A program made the translations under genes and the position numbers. Shown piece after piece: positions 1 through 9,336 of a stretch of 21,075 bases of DNA. The notes beneath the pieces were generated by a model. That model did not search any database. It was not told the DNA's origin and was given only the letters and a program-made list of their open reading frames with translations. The DNA lies in assembly GCF_000003605.2 (NCBI RefSeq), contig NW_003146288.1:202964-224038 (forward strand), read 5' to 3'. The DNA is from Saccoglossus kowalevskii (Eukaryota; Hemichordata; Enteropneusta; Harrimaniidae). Position 1 is the stretch's first letter. The number at the start of each line of letters is the position of its first letter.

Positions 1-800
1 TCCAATTGCTTTGATATTACATATATAGGTACTACATGTGGACCACTCTCAAATTTGTTCATTTCATAATGATATCTTTAATTTTCTAATTTTGGTGAAT
101 ATTTTTGTCATTTTTGGTAAAAAGTGATATTTTCGACTTCTTGTTAAAAACTACAAGTCCAATTGCTTTGATATTACATATATAGGTACTACATGTGGAC
201 CTCTCTCAGATTTGTTCATTTTGTAATGATATCTTTAATTCTCTAAATTTGGTGAATATTTTTGTCATTTTTGGTAAAAAGTGATACTTTCGACTTCTTG
301 TTAAAAACCACAAGTCCAATTGCTTTGATATTACATATATAGATACTACATGTGGACCACTTTCAAATTTGTTCATTTCATAATGATATCTTTAATTTTC
401 TAATTTTGGTGAATATTTTTGTCATTTTTGGTAAAAAGTGATATTTTCAACTTCTTGTTAGAAACCGCAAGTCCAATTGCTTTGATATTACATACATAGG
501 TACTACATGTGGACCTCTCTCAGATTTGTTCAATTTGTAATGATATCTTAATTCTCTAATTTTAGTGAATATTTTTGTCATTTTTGGTAAAAAGTGATAT
601 TTTCGACATCTTGTTAAAATTCGCAAATCCAATTGCTTTAATATTACATATATAGATACTACATATGGACCACTCTCAGATTTGTTCATTTAATGATGAT
701 ATCTTCAATTCTCTAATTTTGATGAATATTTTTGTCATTTTTGATGAAAAAGTGATATTTTCTTCTTGTTCATTTTCTAATGATATCTTCTGTTCTTTAA
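1..800. repeat. 157-bp tandem satellite, about five copies
   Basis: Copies begin with TCCAATTGCTTT at 1, 158, 315, 472 and 628, giving periods of 157, 157, 157 and 156 bp. Copies differ by scattered substitutions; all carry TTTTTGTCATTTTTGGTA and an AGTGATAT-type motif. The last copy breaks down near 770, and a partial restart (TTGTTCATTTTCTAATGATA) runs to about 800. The array starts at the window edge, so it probably continues to the left. It is strongly AT-rich, and the small open frames across it are chance. The unit is close to one nucleosome repeat, as in many satellites. Confidence 0.95.
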
Positions 801-897
801 TCGAAATGTGCATTGCTAACAGCAGAGCTATAACAGCGGAGCTATCTCAGCCGAGAGGCTGCTTGTTTGTTTCCCAAAGAGAAAAAATGTTTTAAGT

Positions 898-984
898 CCT
901 TTTAGCGTGACCGCGAAAACTAAAGTCACCGCAAAAGAAATCGCTTTCACAGTCACGCTACTTTTCACGATCACGCTAAAAAGG
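898..984. mobile_element. Foldback (MITE-like) palindrome with GTGAC/GCGAAA motifs
   Basis: The left end CCTTTTAGCGTGACCGCGAA is mirrored by the right end, whose reverse complement reads CCTTTTTAGCGTGATCGTGA. The two halves pair across nearly the whole 87 bp. Short motifs of the type GTGACYGYGAAA recur inside. No transposase is present and no clear target-site duplication was found. A smaller perfect hairpin, CAGCC-gaga-GGCTG, lies just upstream at 849-862. Assigned as a non-autonomous foldback element; family unknown. Confidence 0.7.
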
Positions 985-1300
985 CTAAATTGACAAATAT
1001 ATGTATATATTTTTTTTGTAAAACAAAAAAGAAGTCCCGACTTTGCCAGTATAGCTATGTAGATGCATGCTCACTATCATAAAGAAGCTAATCAGTTGAA
1101 TTGTCATTGAATGCAACGTGTTGTTCACTATGATACGTATATGAATCAGGTGCGATTACTGCAGTCATTCGTCCATCATGATTGTCATTCTATACATTCA
1201 AAAGGAATTCCGCAAAACACGTACGTTTTAACAACACACAACCTGTGATTGCGCTACGGAAACCCCATCTGAAACTCACCAGATCCGCAGTATTACTTTG
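985..1300. other. Non-coding, nothing recognised
   Basis: AT-rich sequence without a convincing open frame, splice-site pair or repeat. Confidence 0.5.
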
Positions 1301-1304
1301 TTAA

Positions 1305-1380
1305 AGTACGGCAACTCGGACACTAAGGGTAGTAAATAGTCTGTTTGAATCTCGGGCGTTAGCGTCCACGTTGCCGTCCT
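1305..1380. mobile_element. 76-bp TTAA-flanked micro-MITE
   Basis: A TTAA at 1301-1304 is followed by AGTACGGCAACTCGGACAC. The right end, read on the other strand from 1380, is AGGACGGCAACGTGGACGC, and another TTAA follows at 1381-1384. The arms pair at about 15 of 19 positions around a loop of roughly 38 nt. TTAA duplications are the hallmark of the piggyBac and Kolobok superfamilies, so the mobilising transposase was probably one of these. It has no coding capacity and is among the shortest such elements. Confidence 0.75.
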
Positions 1381-1384
1381 TTAA

Positions 1385-2006
1385 CTGTGGGATATACATA
1401 TGTATTTAGAGTAAAATGGCAAAATGGCATGCCAATTGTGTGGTGTCCAACAAAATCAACTCTCTCTCTACAGATCAAAAATACGTTATCTGATTATTGG
1501 AAGAGGAGTAAATATATTTGTTATAAGTGAGTATGTGAATATTCCTATATATGTTAACACCTCATATAAATAGGTGACTATAGGGGACGCACTTCATCCA
1601 TCATGATGTTTAGAATGTAATATCAAGGAAGTTCTGCGATTGGTTCTGCATTTTTTGTGTACTAGATCTATGTGCATGCTTCGAATGTACATACAATTCA
1701 GGTATTCATGGTTATATACATGAAATAGAATTTTTCCTCAAATTGTCATGTGATTAGCCTACCAGAAGTTCAATGTTCAGACAAATCTTGTCCAACCGCC
1801 TTTTCACATAGAAACGAGTTTTGTTTGCCTCGTCTTTTCACCCGATGAGCGTCAAATTCATCTTTTATCACCAGACAAACAATTGTATTAGAATATATAA
1901 AAATGTCCAAATGTTGCCAGGAATAAATGCGGTGTTCAACGGTTTAATTTAATCACGGTTACCGTTATTTAATTTATTTATGCAGATCAACGTAAAGCCA
2001 ATTAAA
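1385..2006. other. Non-coding, nothing recognised
   Basis: AT-rich sequence with no gene, repeat array or RNA that I can support. Confidence 0.5.
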
Positions 2007-2130
2007 TCATCCATCCATCGTTCAAGATCCATCCATCATCCCAGCTTGTAATGACCCACCAGAGTCGAACCCACGATCTCCTTGTTGCTGGGCGAGCATG
2101 CTAACCATTTAACCCATATACCAAGTCAGT
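2007..2130 (-). repeat. Short tRNA-derived SINE
   Basis: On the minus strand there is an internal RNA polymerase III promoter. An A-box-like TGGTTAGCATG lies at 2107-2097, and a B box GGTTCGACTCT (consensus GGTTCGANNCC) at 2071-2061, spaced as in a tRNA. The T-arm and acceptor pairs are not maintained, so this is not a working tRNA gene. Downstream on the same strand is a simple tail of ATGGATGGATC-type repeats (about 2036-2009), typical of a SINE 3' end. The whole unit is about 125 bp. It could instead be a lone tRNA pseudogene, but the tail favours a SINE. Confidence 0.7.
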
Positions 2131-3169
2131 GCTGGAGGTTGTGTTGAGCAGAATTTAGTGAGAACAATTTTGGAGAGAAAATTTCTGTGAAAAAAATTTT
2201 GCAAGTCAGTAAATTTGGCTCACCACTGAAATCAGATAGGGAATCCCTGTCGTAAACGCTGAGAAAAAAATGTCTTATATAGTTTCTTTCTTATAGAATA
2301 AACAAACACGTCACTATTACTACAAACAGTTATACAACTTGAAGATACATGTGAATAATTGGTAAAAATGTGGGCATTTTAAAGCAATAAGTTCATTCGT
2401 GGTGATTACGGATTACAAAAACAAACAAACAGAAAATAAGAAATATATAAAATTGAGGTTCATAATTCAAAAACTAGGCACCCCTAGTGCTGTTTATGTG
2501 GAAAGAGAATTCCTGTTCCAACAAAATCCTAAAAGGCCCTTCTAAGTGAATTGAAAGTAGGGTGCAAAAATCAACATGAACGTGCAAACGACCCCGAGTG
2601 ATTGCAACAATGAGAATTGTTTTCGATTATATGCCAAGTACAGACTAACTTCAGTGCTACAAAATGTCTGAATTTGTTGCCAAACCAAAAGTAGGTTTAC
2701 AACTTCAATATTAAGTCATACCCATTTCCAATTTAAAGTCGCAACTATTTTACACGAGTAACAATGGTCAACACCAGTAGCAAACTCCAAAGAAGACACC
2801 GCTGCAAAAGTGTTTCAGGAGCACGCCACCAACGTCGATTAGATGATGTTTGAAAAATGAAGGAAAGTTGGGAGCGTCCGTCTCATGCAGGCTATATCTA
2901 CCCTCTTGACACGTCTTTGAAATTACATGCTACAATAACATATCTGTGTTTAAAACCAACGCACATTGGTCATCTATTCCAGGCTGACGTTATGAGACGT
3001 TTCCATGTTATATCAAATTTGGAAAATTGTCACGATTCAGGTAATTTTAGTCAAATTAGTTATGATCTTAAGATTTTATTGCGATTTTCTGAGTTATAAT
3101 TATACAATGATAACAATAAAAATAATCAGAAAATCATTCGAACATTTTCTATGAATACAGCAGTCTTAT
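2131..3169. other. Non-coding, nothing recognised
   Basis: No gene or repeat recognised. The 80-codon open frame at 2857-3099 resembles no known protein and has no flanking signals. Confidence 0.5.
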
Positions 3170-3832
3170 CATTATCATGGGGGAGAACCAATTTAATAAA
3201 ACTAAAGGTGAATACGAGATAAAAAAAAACACCAATCAGTTCTCAAAAAATATCGATAGTAAACTATCAAATGAATATCAACAGACCTGGAAAAATCAAA
3301 TAGTTAGTTGTAGTAACAATCAAATCGAGGGAATAAATTACGAACATACAGTTTATTCAAAACAATATTTAAAACTGAAAAATACGTAGAGAAAATAAAG
3401 GAAATAAAGAAGAAAAATATTAACAAAATTCAGAATAAGTGACCATAATCTAGAAATTGAATTAGCACGAAGAAGGAAGCCAACAGTGGAAGAAAAAGAT
3501 AGAATATGTACAAAATGTAATGATAAAAAAGTGGAAAATGAAATCAATGTTATTTTAGACTGTGGGCGCTATAAGAAAGAACGAAAATTGCTGTTTATAG
3601 AATGTAACATAATAAATAAACAGGATAGAATAAACAATTTTATAAACATATGCAACAACAGTTTTCCACTAGTTAAATACCTAAAACAAACAATATACAA
3701 AAAATAACGTTTTTGTTTTATGGTAATTTTTTTTATAGTATTGTTATTGTAATTTTCTCTTTATTGTTGTATTTGTCTTACCATACATTACCCCTAGATG
3801 GTAATTGTTGAGTAATAAAGTTATTATTATAG
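3170..3832 (+). pseudogene. LINE (non-LTR retrotransposon) 3' remnant: C-terminal region of ORF2
   Basis: The translated fragments match the C-terminal tail that follows the reverse transcriptase in several LINE clades. In order they are NEYQQTWKNQIV (frame of 3177), then FKTEKYVEKIKEIKKK (frame shifted near 3365), then FRISDHNLEIELARRRKP and RICTKCNDKKVENEIN (back in the first frame near 3430, then to the stop at about 3707). The CxxC...C pattern (CTKCND...LDC) and the F-R-x-S-x-H-x-L-E-I-E motif are characteristic. Two compensating frameshifts show it is dead. The 3' UTR ends in AATAAAGTTATTATTAT at about 3815-3832, the simple-repeat tail of such elements. It is strongly 5'-truncated, since the catalytic reverse transcriptase and endonuclease are absent. 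Clade not assigned. Confidence 0.85.
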
Positions 3833-4654
3833 TGTGGCTTCGGGAAAGGGAATTCTATGCAAATGAAGAGACAATCAAGCCAATAGCGTCACCGGGATTG
3901 TTTTCCTTGCATGTAATTGCATTTACATTAGTGCTACTCTGTCTCGTTTGGCACGATGTCTAACTCGTACTTACTCGAAGTCTTCTGTTTACTGATAATA
4001 ATTACTTATTTTGTAACTGTCACCAACATCATAAGAAAAATAAACTTCAGATCTTTTGTTCACATCGTCTTCTCCAGCATTGTGAAAATTAAAACTTTGT
4101 TAATAACAACATAGAGAGAGAAGTGTTAGTTAGCACTATGGATGAGTAGAGTTTGATCTCTTGAATAACCACACAATAGACGCGCGGCGGGGAGGGACGG
4201 GGTTAATTTGTTTTGTTAGTCGCCTTATTCTGTGAAAATGGTTGTTTTAAACTAACAACATAAATATAAACATGCGATAGAATACAATAGTTTAAAATAG
4301 AAAATAGCCCCTAAAACAAATATGAAATTTCTTTTTGAATTCTTAATCATATTGCTGAATTTTACCGTAGGTTCTGTGATCTCATTTGCATAACATTATT
4401 CGTGGTACGTGACTTACTACGCGACGTGCAGCGCGACTGCGCATAAGACCCACTGTTAACACGTGGTCATCACAACCACCAGCTTGATTTTGTAATATTG
4501 TATGGAATTTAATGTAAATTACGGGATGATTGTTGAATATCAGGACATGGGCAAAGCTTCAATAGTTTCACTATGTTCACCACGGGTCATGAGCCTGATA
4601 GGTCGAGGGCACGGGGAATGGTTGCGTTATATTGTTTACAAATGTGTAATTTAA
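3833..4654. other. Non-coding, nothing recognised
   Basis: No gene, RNA or repeat that I can support. A GC-rich spot (GCGCGGCGGGGAGGGACGGG, about 4181-4200) stands out from the AT-rich background. Confidence 0.45.
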
Positions 4655-4786
4655 TCTAAAGATTCCTTATCTGAGTTGATGGGTGACATTTTTCCGACTT
4701 GCACAATTGTGTTTACCATGTGCGCAACTTTGAACTTCACGTCCATTGATTTTAACCAATCTGAAAATAGCATGGCCTGTTTTCAG
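4655..4786 (+). other. Possible upstream exon ending at a strong splice donor
   Basis: A frame open from 4655 ends exactly at a near-consensus donor, TTTTCAG|GTACGT, with the exon end at 4786. From an ATG at 4679 it would encode 36 residues beginning MGDIFPTCTIVF and ending SENSMACFQ. I do not recognise the peptide. It could be the first exon of an unknown gene, or a 5' UTR exon of the PP2A B56 gene joined to the acceptor-like TTTACAG at 6924-6930. Joined that way, this frame would not be in phase with the B56 ORF, so it would act only as UTR. A chance ORF is also possible. Confidence 0.22.
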
Positions 4787-4928
4787 GTACGTACACCTTA
4801 AAATATTGTTGAGTTTATGGTATCTTAACATACTAACATTCTACTTTGATGGGTGGTGATTATCTACAAAACTCATATGTTGATTAACTTTCAAACTAAC
4901 ATGCATATAGTGGTTGTCGTGCCCGGGG

Positions 4929-4938
4929 TATATAAATA
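4929..4938 (+). promoter_or_regulatory. Isolated consensus TATA box
   Basis: TATATAAATA sits directly after GTGCCCGGGG, a GC-rich flank that resembles a BRE. The motif is excellent, but no recognisable coding start follows within a few hundred bases, so function is unproven. Confidence 0.3.
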
Positions 4939-5570
4939 CGCACATGTAGTATTGCAAAACTAAATAAATAACAACAAGGGGTTCACTATATTTTGTTGTT
5001 TGTGCAAAATATTTACACTGTGCATGAATTTTGTAGGCCAACGTCCGCTTCAGATTTGGTGACAAAAAACAAAAAGTATGCCATGTAATTCAAATAGTAG
5101 TGTTTTTTCAATGTGTCGTATTGTACAGTACATTGTTGCATATCTAATTATGCAATCTATCGAAAATATGCTTCAACTGTGCTACTAGGATTATCGCAAT
5201 ATTCCCATTTTAGGGATGTCTGTGACGGAAGATTCCATCTCCATTATTCCTGTTCACCCAACATACTCGCGTTAATAGACAGTCACTATGAACAGTGTAA
5301 TATACGAATAATTGAAGGATTTGACAATAAGAAACTCGGGTGAGGTAAACAAAATACTAGTACATTTTCACACAACTGAGTGAAAACGAATATTCCATAT
5401 CACGGTAATGGTATTAATACCCGTGTCCAGATATACAACCTAACGAAAAAGTAAGTCGCAACTTCTGTACAACAAATTATTACTAGGAATAATTAATTAA
5501 TAATAAGGAATAATTGCATAATTACTCTTTCATACACCCCCATTGCTAATGGCCTATTCCTAAAATACGC

Positions 5571-6029
5571 ATGCGGTGCCCCAGTCGAAACTCCCAGAAC
5601 ATTCGAACATTATTAACAACGGCACACCGTTTACTGTCTACCGTCTACTACTGCTATTCTAGAAGTAGGTCGACTTGTTTCAGCTACACGCTCCGGGTAC
5701 TTGACATACATTTTAGATCTGTGAAGAATGATGTGATTACTTTCAGTAAAAAGAAAAAAAAATACACAACATACTATTATATAACTCGTGGTGCTGGTCT
5801 GTTGTCATGCAAAAAAACTAATTTGGTGTCTAACATTTTAAAAAAATGCCAATATTATAGTCAAATTGATGATGTTCAGAGACAGGTGGTTTCTTTAACG
5901 TTCAAAAACCCCTTCAAAGTCACGGTTAGTCACCACATGTACTATCAAGTGCCTGTTAATTTACACATAAAAATGTCCAAAGAGACTAAAGTGACATTTA
6001 CTGTCAAAAAATGTCGCCTGGCATACTAG
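5571..6029 (+). CDS. Unrecognised 152-codon ORF, doubtful
   Basis: This is the longest uninterrupted open frame in the window. It starts MRCPSRNSQNIRTLL, contains a lysine run encoded by an A-rich stretch, and ends TVKKCRLAY. I see no signal peptide, membrane segment, domain or catalytic motif, and no convincing splice or promoter signals around it. The composition (many S, T, Y, K) is what AT-rich non-coding DNA gives by chance. It lies about 900 bp upstream of the B56 first coding exon. More likely a chance ORF or a faded repeat than a gene. Confidence 0.12.
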   Translation: MRCPSRNSQNIRTLLTTAHRLLSTVYYCYSRSRSTCFSYTLRVLDIHFRSVKNDVITFSKKKKKYTTYYYITRGAGLLSCKKTNLVSNILKKCQYYSQIDDVQRQVVSLTFKNPFKVTVSHHMYYQVPVNLHIKMSKETKVTFTVKKCRLAY

Positions 6030-6400
6030 TATTTATATACATTACCAAAGATGTATCTTCTTCCAATGCCTTCTTGATATTATGCATACATGGTACTGTC
6101 GTGGGCTGTCTTTATAAAGGTATACGTTAAAGAACACCGTTGCCTTTCCTGGGCTGATCTACACCTCTTTAAGTGAATATGCTGGATAAAAAAAGAAGAA
6201 TAAAAAAAAAGGGGGGGGCAAATATTACATTGACGTATCATAATGGCCACGTCCGTAGCAACTTGAAATAAATAATGGACCGTTATATTTACCGGGTTAC
6301 ACCCGGGGTGTTATGTTTAATGATTAAATCCTAACCCCTCAATAATAAAACGTGTTATAATGTTTATTATTTATGTAATCAGGATTGGTTTGATTTTGGG
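6030..6400. other. Non-coding with two small inverted repeats
   Basis: It holds a run of A then G around 6200-6218. A short palindrome, CCGGGT-tac-ACCCGG, lies at about 6292-6306, and an AT-rich inverted repeat at about 6341-6371 (AATAATAAAAC / GTTTATTATT). No gene recognised. Confidence 0.5.
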
Positions 6401-6511
6401 TGACGGTTCTACTTTCTCTCGGATGTTGTAAAACTAGAGGCAAAGAAACCGACAGCGTACCTCTCAGTCTCCCGCAAGCTGATCAATCAGACATGCGTAC
6501 ATCTCTCTCTT

Positions 6512-6583
6512 TGACGTCAGGATTCCTAATGCATCCGGGCATTTGGAAAGTGATCGCCCAATTGAATCGCTCCATTGACGTCA
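6512..6583. promoter_or_regulatory. Pair of perfect CRE sites (TGACGTCA)
   Basis: Two exact copies of the palindromic cAMP-response element lie at 6512-6519 and 6576-6583, 64 bp apart and about 350-420 bp upstream of the B56 start codon. The second runs straight into GTCATGTGAC (6580-6589), an E-box of the MITF/TFE (M-box) type. The CRE is bound by CREB/ATF bZIP factors; clustering close to a start codon suggests the promoter of the PP2A B56 gene. The sites are seen directly; promoter function is inference. Confidence 0.55.
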
Positions 6584-6931
6584 TGTGACCGGTGGCTTAG
6601 GACAAGATATTAGCAACAAAACTAATCTGGCAAGCTGTACGTATGTGAAAAGACAACCAAATATTGCGAATCTCACCTTAATTTGTGCTCTGTGGACCAA
6701 CTAGATGACAAATTTGGATTCTTGTATTGTTATTGAGCGGATAAATTAAGATGTTGATGGCTTGACGGCGTGGAAATACGCGTTTTGAGCGCTTGCAAAT
6801 CGCTCAGCTTCAGCAATCCGGCATACATCAACATCGAGGGTAACAAGGGCAGATCACAGATCGACGGAAAATATCAAAGTCATCGGAGTCCGATCAACTC
6901 TGCACACCAGCGATAGCACTTAATTTACAGT
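6584..6931 (+). promoter_or_regulatory. Probable core promoter / 5' UTR of the PP2A B56 gene
   Basis: The stretch between the CREs and the start codon is less AT-rich than its surroundings and contains several CG dinucleotides. It has no clear TATA box in a fixed position. A five-codon upstream ORF (ATGTTGATGGCTTGA, about 6751-6765) and a hairpin TGAGCG...CGCTCA (about 6786-6806) would lie in the leader if transcription starts near the CREs. The last bases, TTAATTTACAG at 6920-6930, also look like a weak 3' splice site, so the start codon may instead lie at the beginning of a second exon. Confidence 0.4.
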
Positions 6932-7076
6932 ATGTCGGCTGTTGGCCCGGTCTCGGACAAAATCGACCCGTTTGTAAAGAAGTCAGTTAGGAAAGGAAAG
7001 CAGAAAAGATCGCAAGGGTCGTCCAAGTACAGAACGAAGAACAGCGTGGAGCTTCAACCCCTGGCCCTTTTGAAAG
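6932..7076 (+). CDS. PPP2R5E: PP2A B56 regulatory subunit (epsilon/alpha class), first coding exon
   Basis: The exon encodes 48 residues plus one base: MSAVGPVSDKIDPFVKKSVR, then a basic KGKQKRSQGSS segment, then ELQPLALLK. This follows the N-terminus of animal PPP2R5E and PPP2R5A, in which an acidic DK-x-D-G/P-F stretch precedes R/K-KSVRK-x-x-QKRSQ-x-SS and then E-L-x-P-L-x-x-LK-D. The gamma/delta class lacks this leader. It ends at AAAG|GTGAGT, a consensus donor, after the first base of a codon. The family's next residue is Asp (GAT/GAC), so the phase fits exactly. B56 subunits bind the PP2A scaffold and choose phosphoprotein substrates carrying LxxIxE motifs. The HEAT-like core would be in later exons, none of which I can find here. 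The start codon has A at -3. Alpha versus epsilon orthology is not settled by this exon. Confidence 0.88.
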
Positions 7077-9336
7077 GTGAGTTTGGTAAAATATTATGTT
7101 CCAACATGCAGTTGACTTCGTAGTATGAAGTAGTATTTCCGAGTCAATCGGAAATAAAATTATTACGTGTTTTCATGCAACGCTGGAAAAAACCTTGAAA
7201 TTCTGTTGTGTGTATGGAAAGTGGGATGTGCCCCAGAGCAAGTCTAGATACTAGACGCATGCGTTCCTTCAGATAAATGTGTGGCATACTTCATGAAGGC
7301 ATGCTGACATCAGTCACATAAGTAATGTGGGCCAAGTGTGTTAGTTTTATTTCCAAATCACGGTCTGTTTGATGAACTAGTGCTTTGGAAAAACAGGGGC
7401 TCACATTTCCCACAATGCAATATGACATCTGACATAATGGGAGATATGACCATTACTAGAAATGACCATTCCCATGGCAACATGGGAGAAGATAGTACAG
7501 GACAGTGGGAATACTCAAGTTTGTGAGTATTTTGATCTCATTAAACCATACTTGTAGATGACTTGACCTGTTTTGGTCTTTGGTTAGAAATGATCCTGAG
7601 ATACATTTAAATGACATTACATTTGAAAATAGTATGTTAAAATTGTTATAGCCTTGCCAAGGTGGTGTGGTCACTGTTAATTTATTAATATAGTGTTTCA
7701 CTGTTTTGTCATATTGAATTACGAGTAATATTTCAACAGAATAGAGCTTAGTCTCCCAAACCTGCAGAGAAGAAAAAGTAACTGCCCTGGTTCTCAACTT
7801 GTAAGGTACCCAACACATACTGTTACTAACAAATTTGGTGCACAGTATGAAAAAAAAAAATAATTACGTGCTACATTTTATTCACCTTGGAATTACAGAT
7901 GTAAAATATGGTAATGGTGCCAGGTGATGTGGGTTGTGATCAGTGACCTCACTTAGTTTGACCTTCAGGACAGCTACAGGGTTAAAAACGTTACTCTATA
8001 AAAATAAACAACATAGGTCATGTTGTGCCACTGGAATTTTGCCTGGACTGCATTTCAAGTTTATCCAAAACAAAATAAAGTGTGTGCGCAGATTCATTGC
8101 TGCAGGTATTGTTCATATGTGCATGATAGTACTTTCCAGGAGCCGGTTAATTTATAACATGTATTGGGAGGCCATATCAGGTATTTGCAAAAGGCTTAGA
8201 TGTCTATATGTTCTTACAAATCTGTTAATGGCAGAATGCTCAGTTATTTTCTCATCACTGTTGAATTTTTATTATCAAATTCCATTAGATTTGTTTTTTT
8301 TGTAAAGTATGAAAGTATTTGTATAAATGTCATTTAAAAAAATATCCTGCAGGATTATGTTACTAATTAATTTAAAAAAAAATTATTTCCTCATAGAGTT
8401 ACTTGGGCAGTTTGCCATCTCAAGCAGTTGATTTTGCCTAATTGTTTATTTTTTAAATATATAATATTTTCTATACAGTTTTGCTCTGTACAAATGTCAG
8501 AAAACTTTTTTTTTAAGGTTAAACTTAATTAGGAAATTATGGTTGTTTAAAAATGTGATAAAATCTTCCCTGATTTTTCTTTTTTTCTTTTTGAAATCAA
8601 CTTGTGCCAAATCAGCTCTCCGTTGCCAACCAGTACCTTTAATGCTGGGGTTGAATGCAACTTTGTGTGTTTTTATCTATTGACAACTCACACAAAGTCG
8701 TATAAATCTGAAGTCATATGCAGTGGGAAGTAACATGAAGTAATGCATAAACCAGTTATTGGGAACAAAGGTCACTTTTATATTTGTGCCATGTATTAAT
8801 TGTCTTTTGCAGCTTGTCGTAAAATGGAGAAGTTGGTTTTCATTAGTTTTCTTTCTTTCTTTCTTTCTTTCTCTTTCCTTTCAATCAGTCACAGCCCTTC
8901 TGTTCGATTTGCTCTACTATTGGAAATGATGACAGCAATATTTTGATATGCTATCATTCACATGTTATCTTGAGAAGGGTCTGTGTAAAACAGTAAATAA
9001 TAGGATGGGGGGTCACCTGTGATGTGTGTATGTCTGAATAAAGATTCACATCCCTTCTGATGGCTTTTAATGATGATGAAAGAATGAAATGAGGTATACA
9101 TTTTTGTGAAAAAAATACATTTTGATGAGGACAGGTAAATCTTGAATTGGGACCAACTCCTTTATTCTCCAGCCTTTTTCTTGTTAATCTACCATAGTTA
9201 GATTATATCTAATTGAGTTAGGATATATGGTAAACATGCTTTTAAGATGGCTTGTATTGTTTACTTGACAATATTTCAAAAATGTCTCTTGCATGTGTCT
9301 TAAAAGGTAATCAGACATTTTTTTGAGGCCACATTA
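7077..9336 (+). other. Intron 1 of the B56 gene, first part
   Basis: It starts with the donor GTGAGT at 7077-7082. It contains a (CTTT)n microsatellite at about 8847-8882 and a perfect 10-bp inverted repeat, ACTTTGTGTG (8660-8669) / CACACAAAGT (8689-8698), with a 19-nt loop. The long open frames at 7456-7818 (minus) and 7943-8305 (plus), 120 codons each, match nothing I know and lack splice context. No B56 exon is seen. Confidence 0.6.

Noticed and set aside
447-895. Open frames across the satellite
   Set aside because: They are by-products of the 157-bp repeat, as the repeated peptide pattern shows.
2054-2126. Functional tRNA gene on the minus strand
   Set aside because: The A and B boxes are present, but the T stem and acceptor stem do not pair, and a simple-repeat tail follows. 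It is a SINE or tRNA relic.
7899-7923. 25-nt candidate second exon of the B56 gene (good acceptor TTGGAATTACAG, donor CCAG|GTGATG, first codon would be Asp)
   Set aside because: The Asp fits, but the following residues (VKYGNGA) do not match the conserved B56 sequence, and the length would shift the frame of the next exon.
7456-8305. Two 120-codon open frames (minus 7456-7818, plus 7943-8305) in the intron
   Set aside because: No recognisable motif, biased composition typical of AT-rich DNA, and no splice context.
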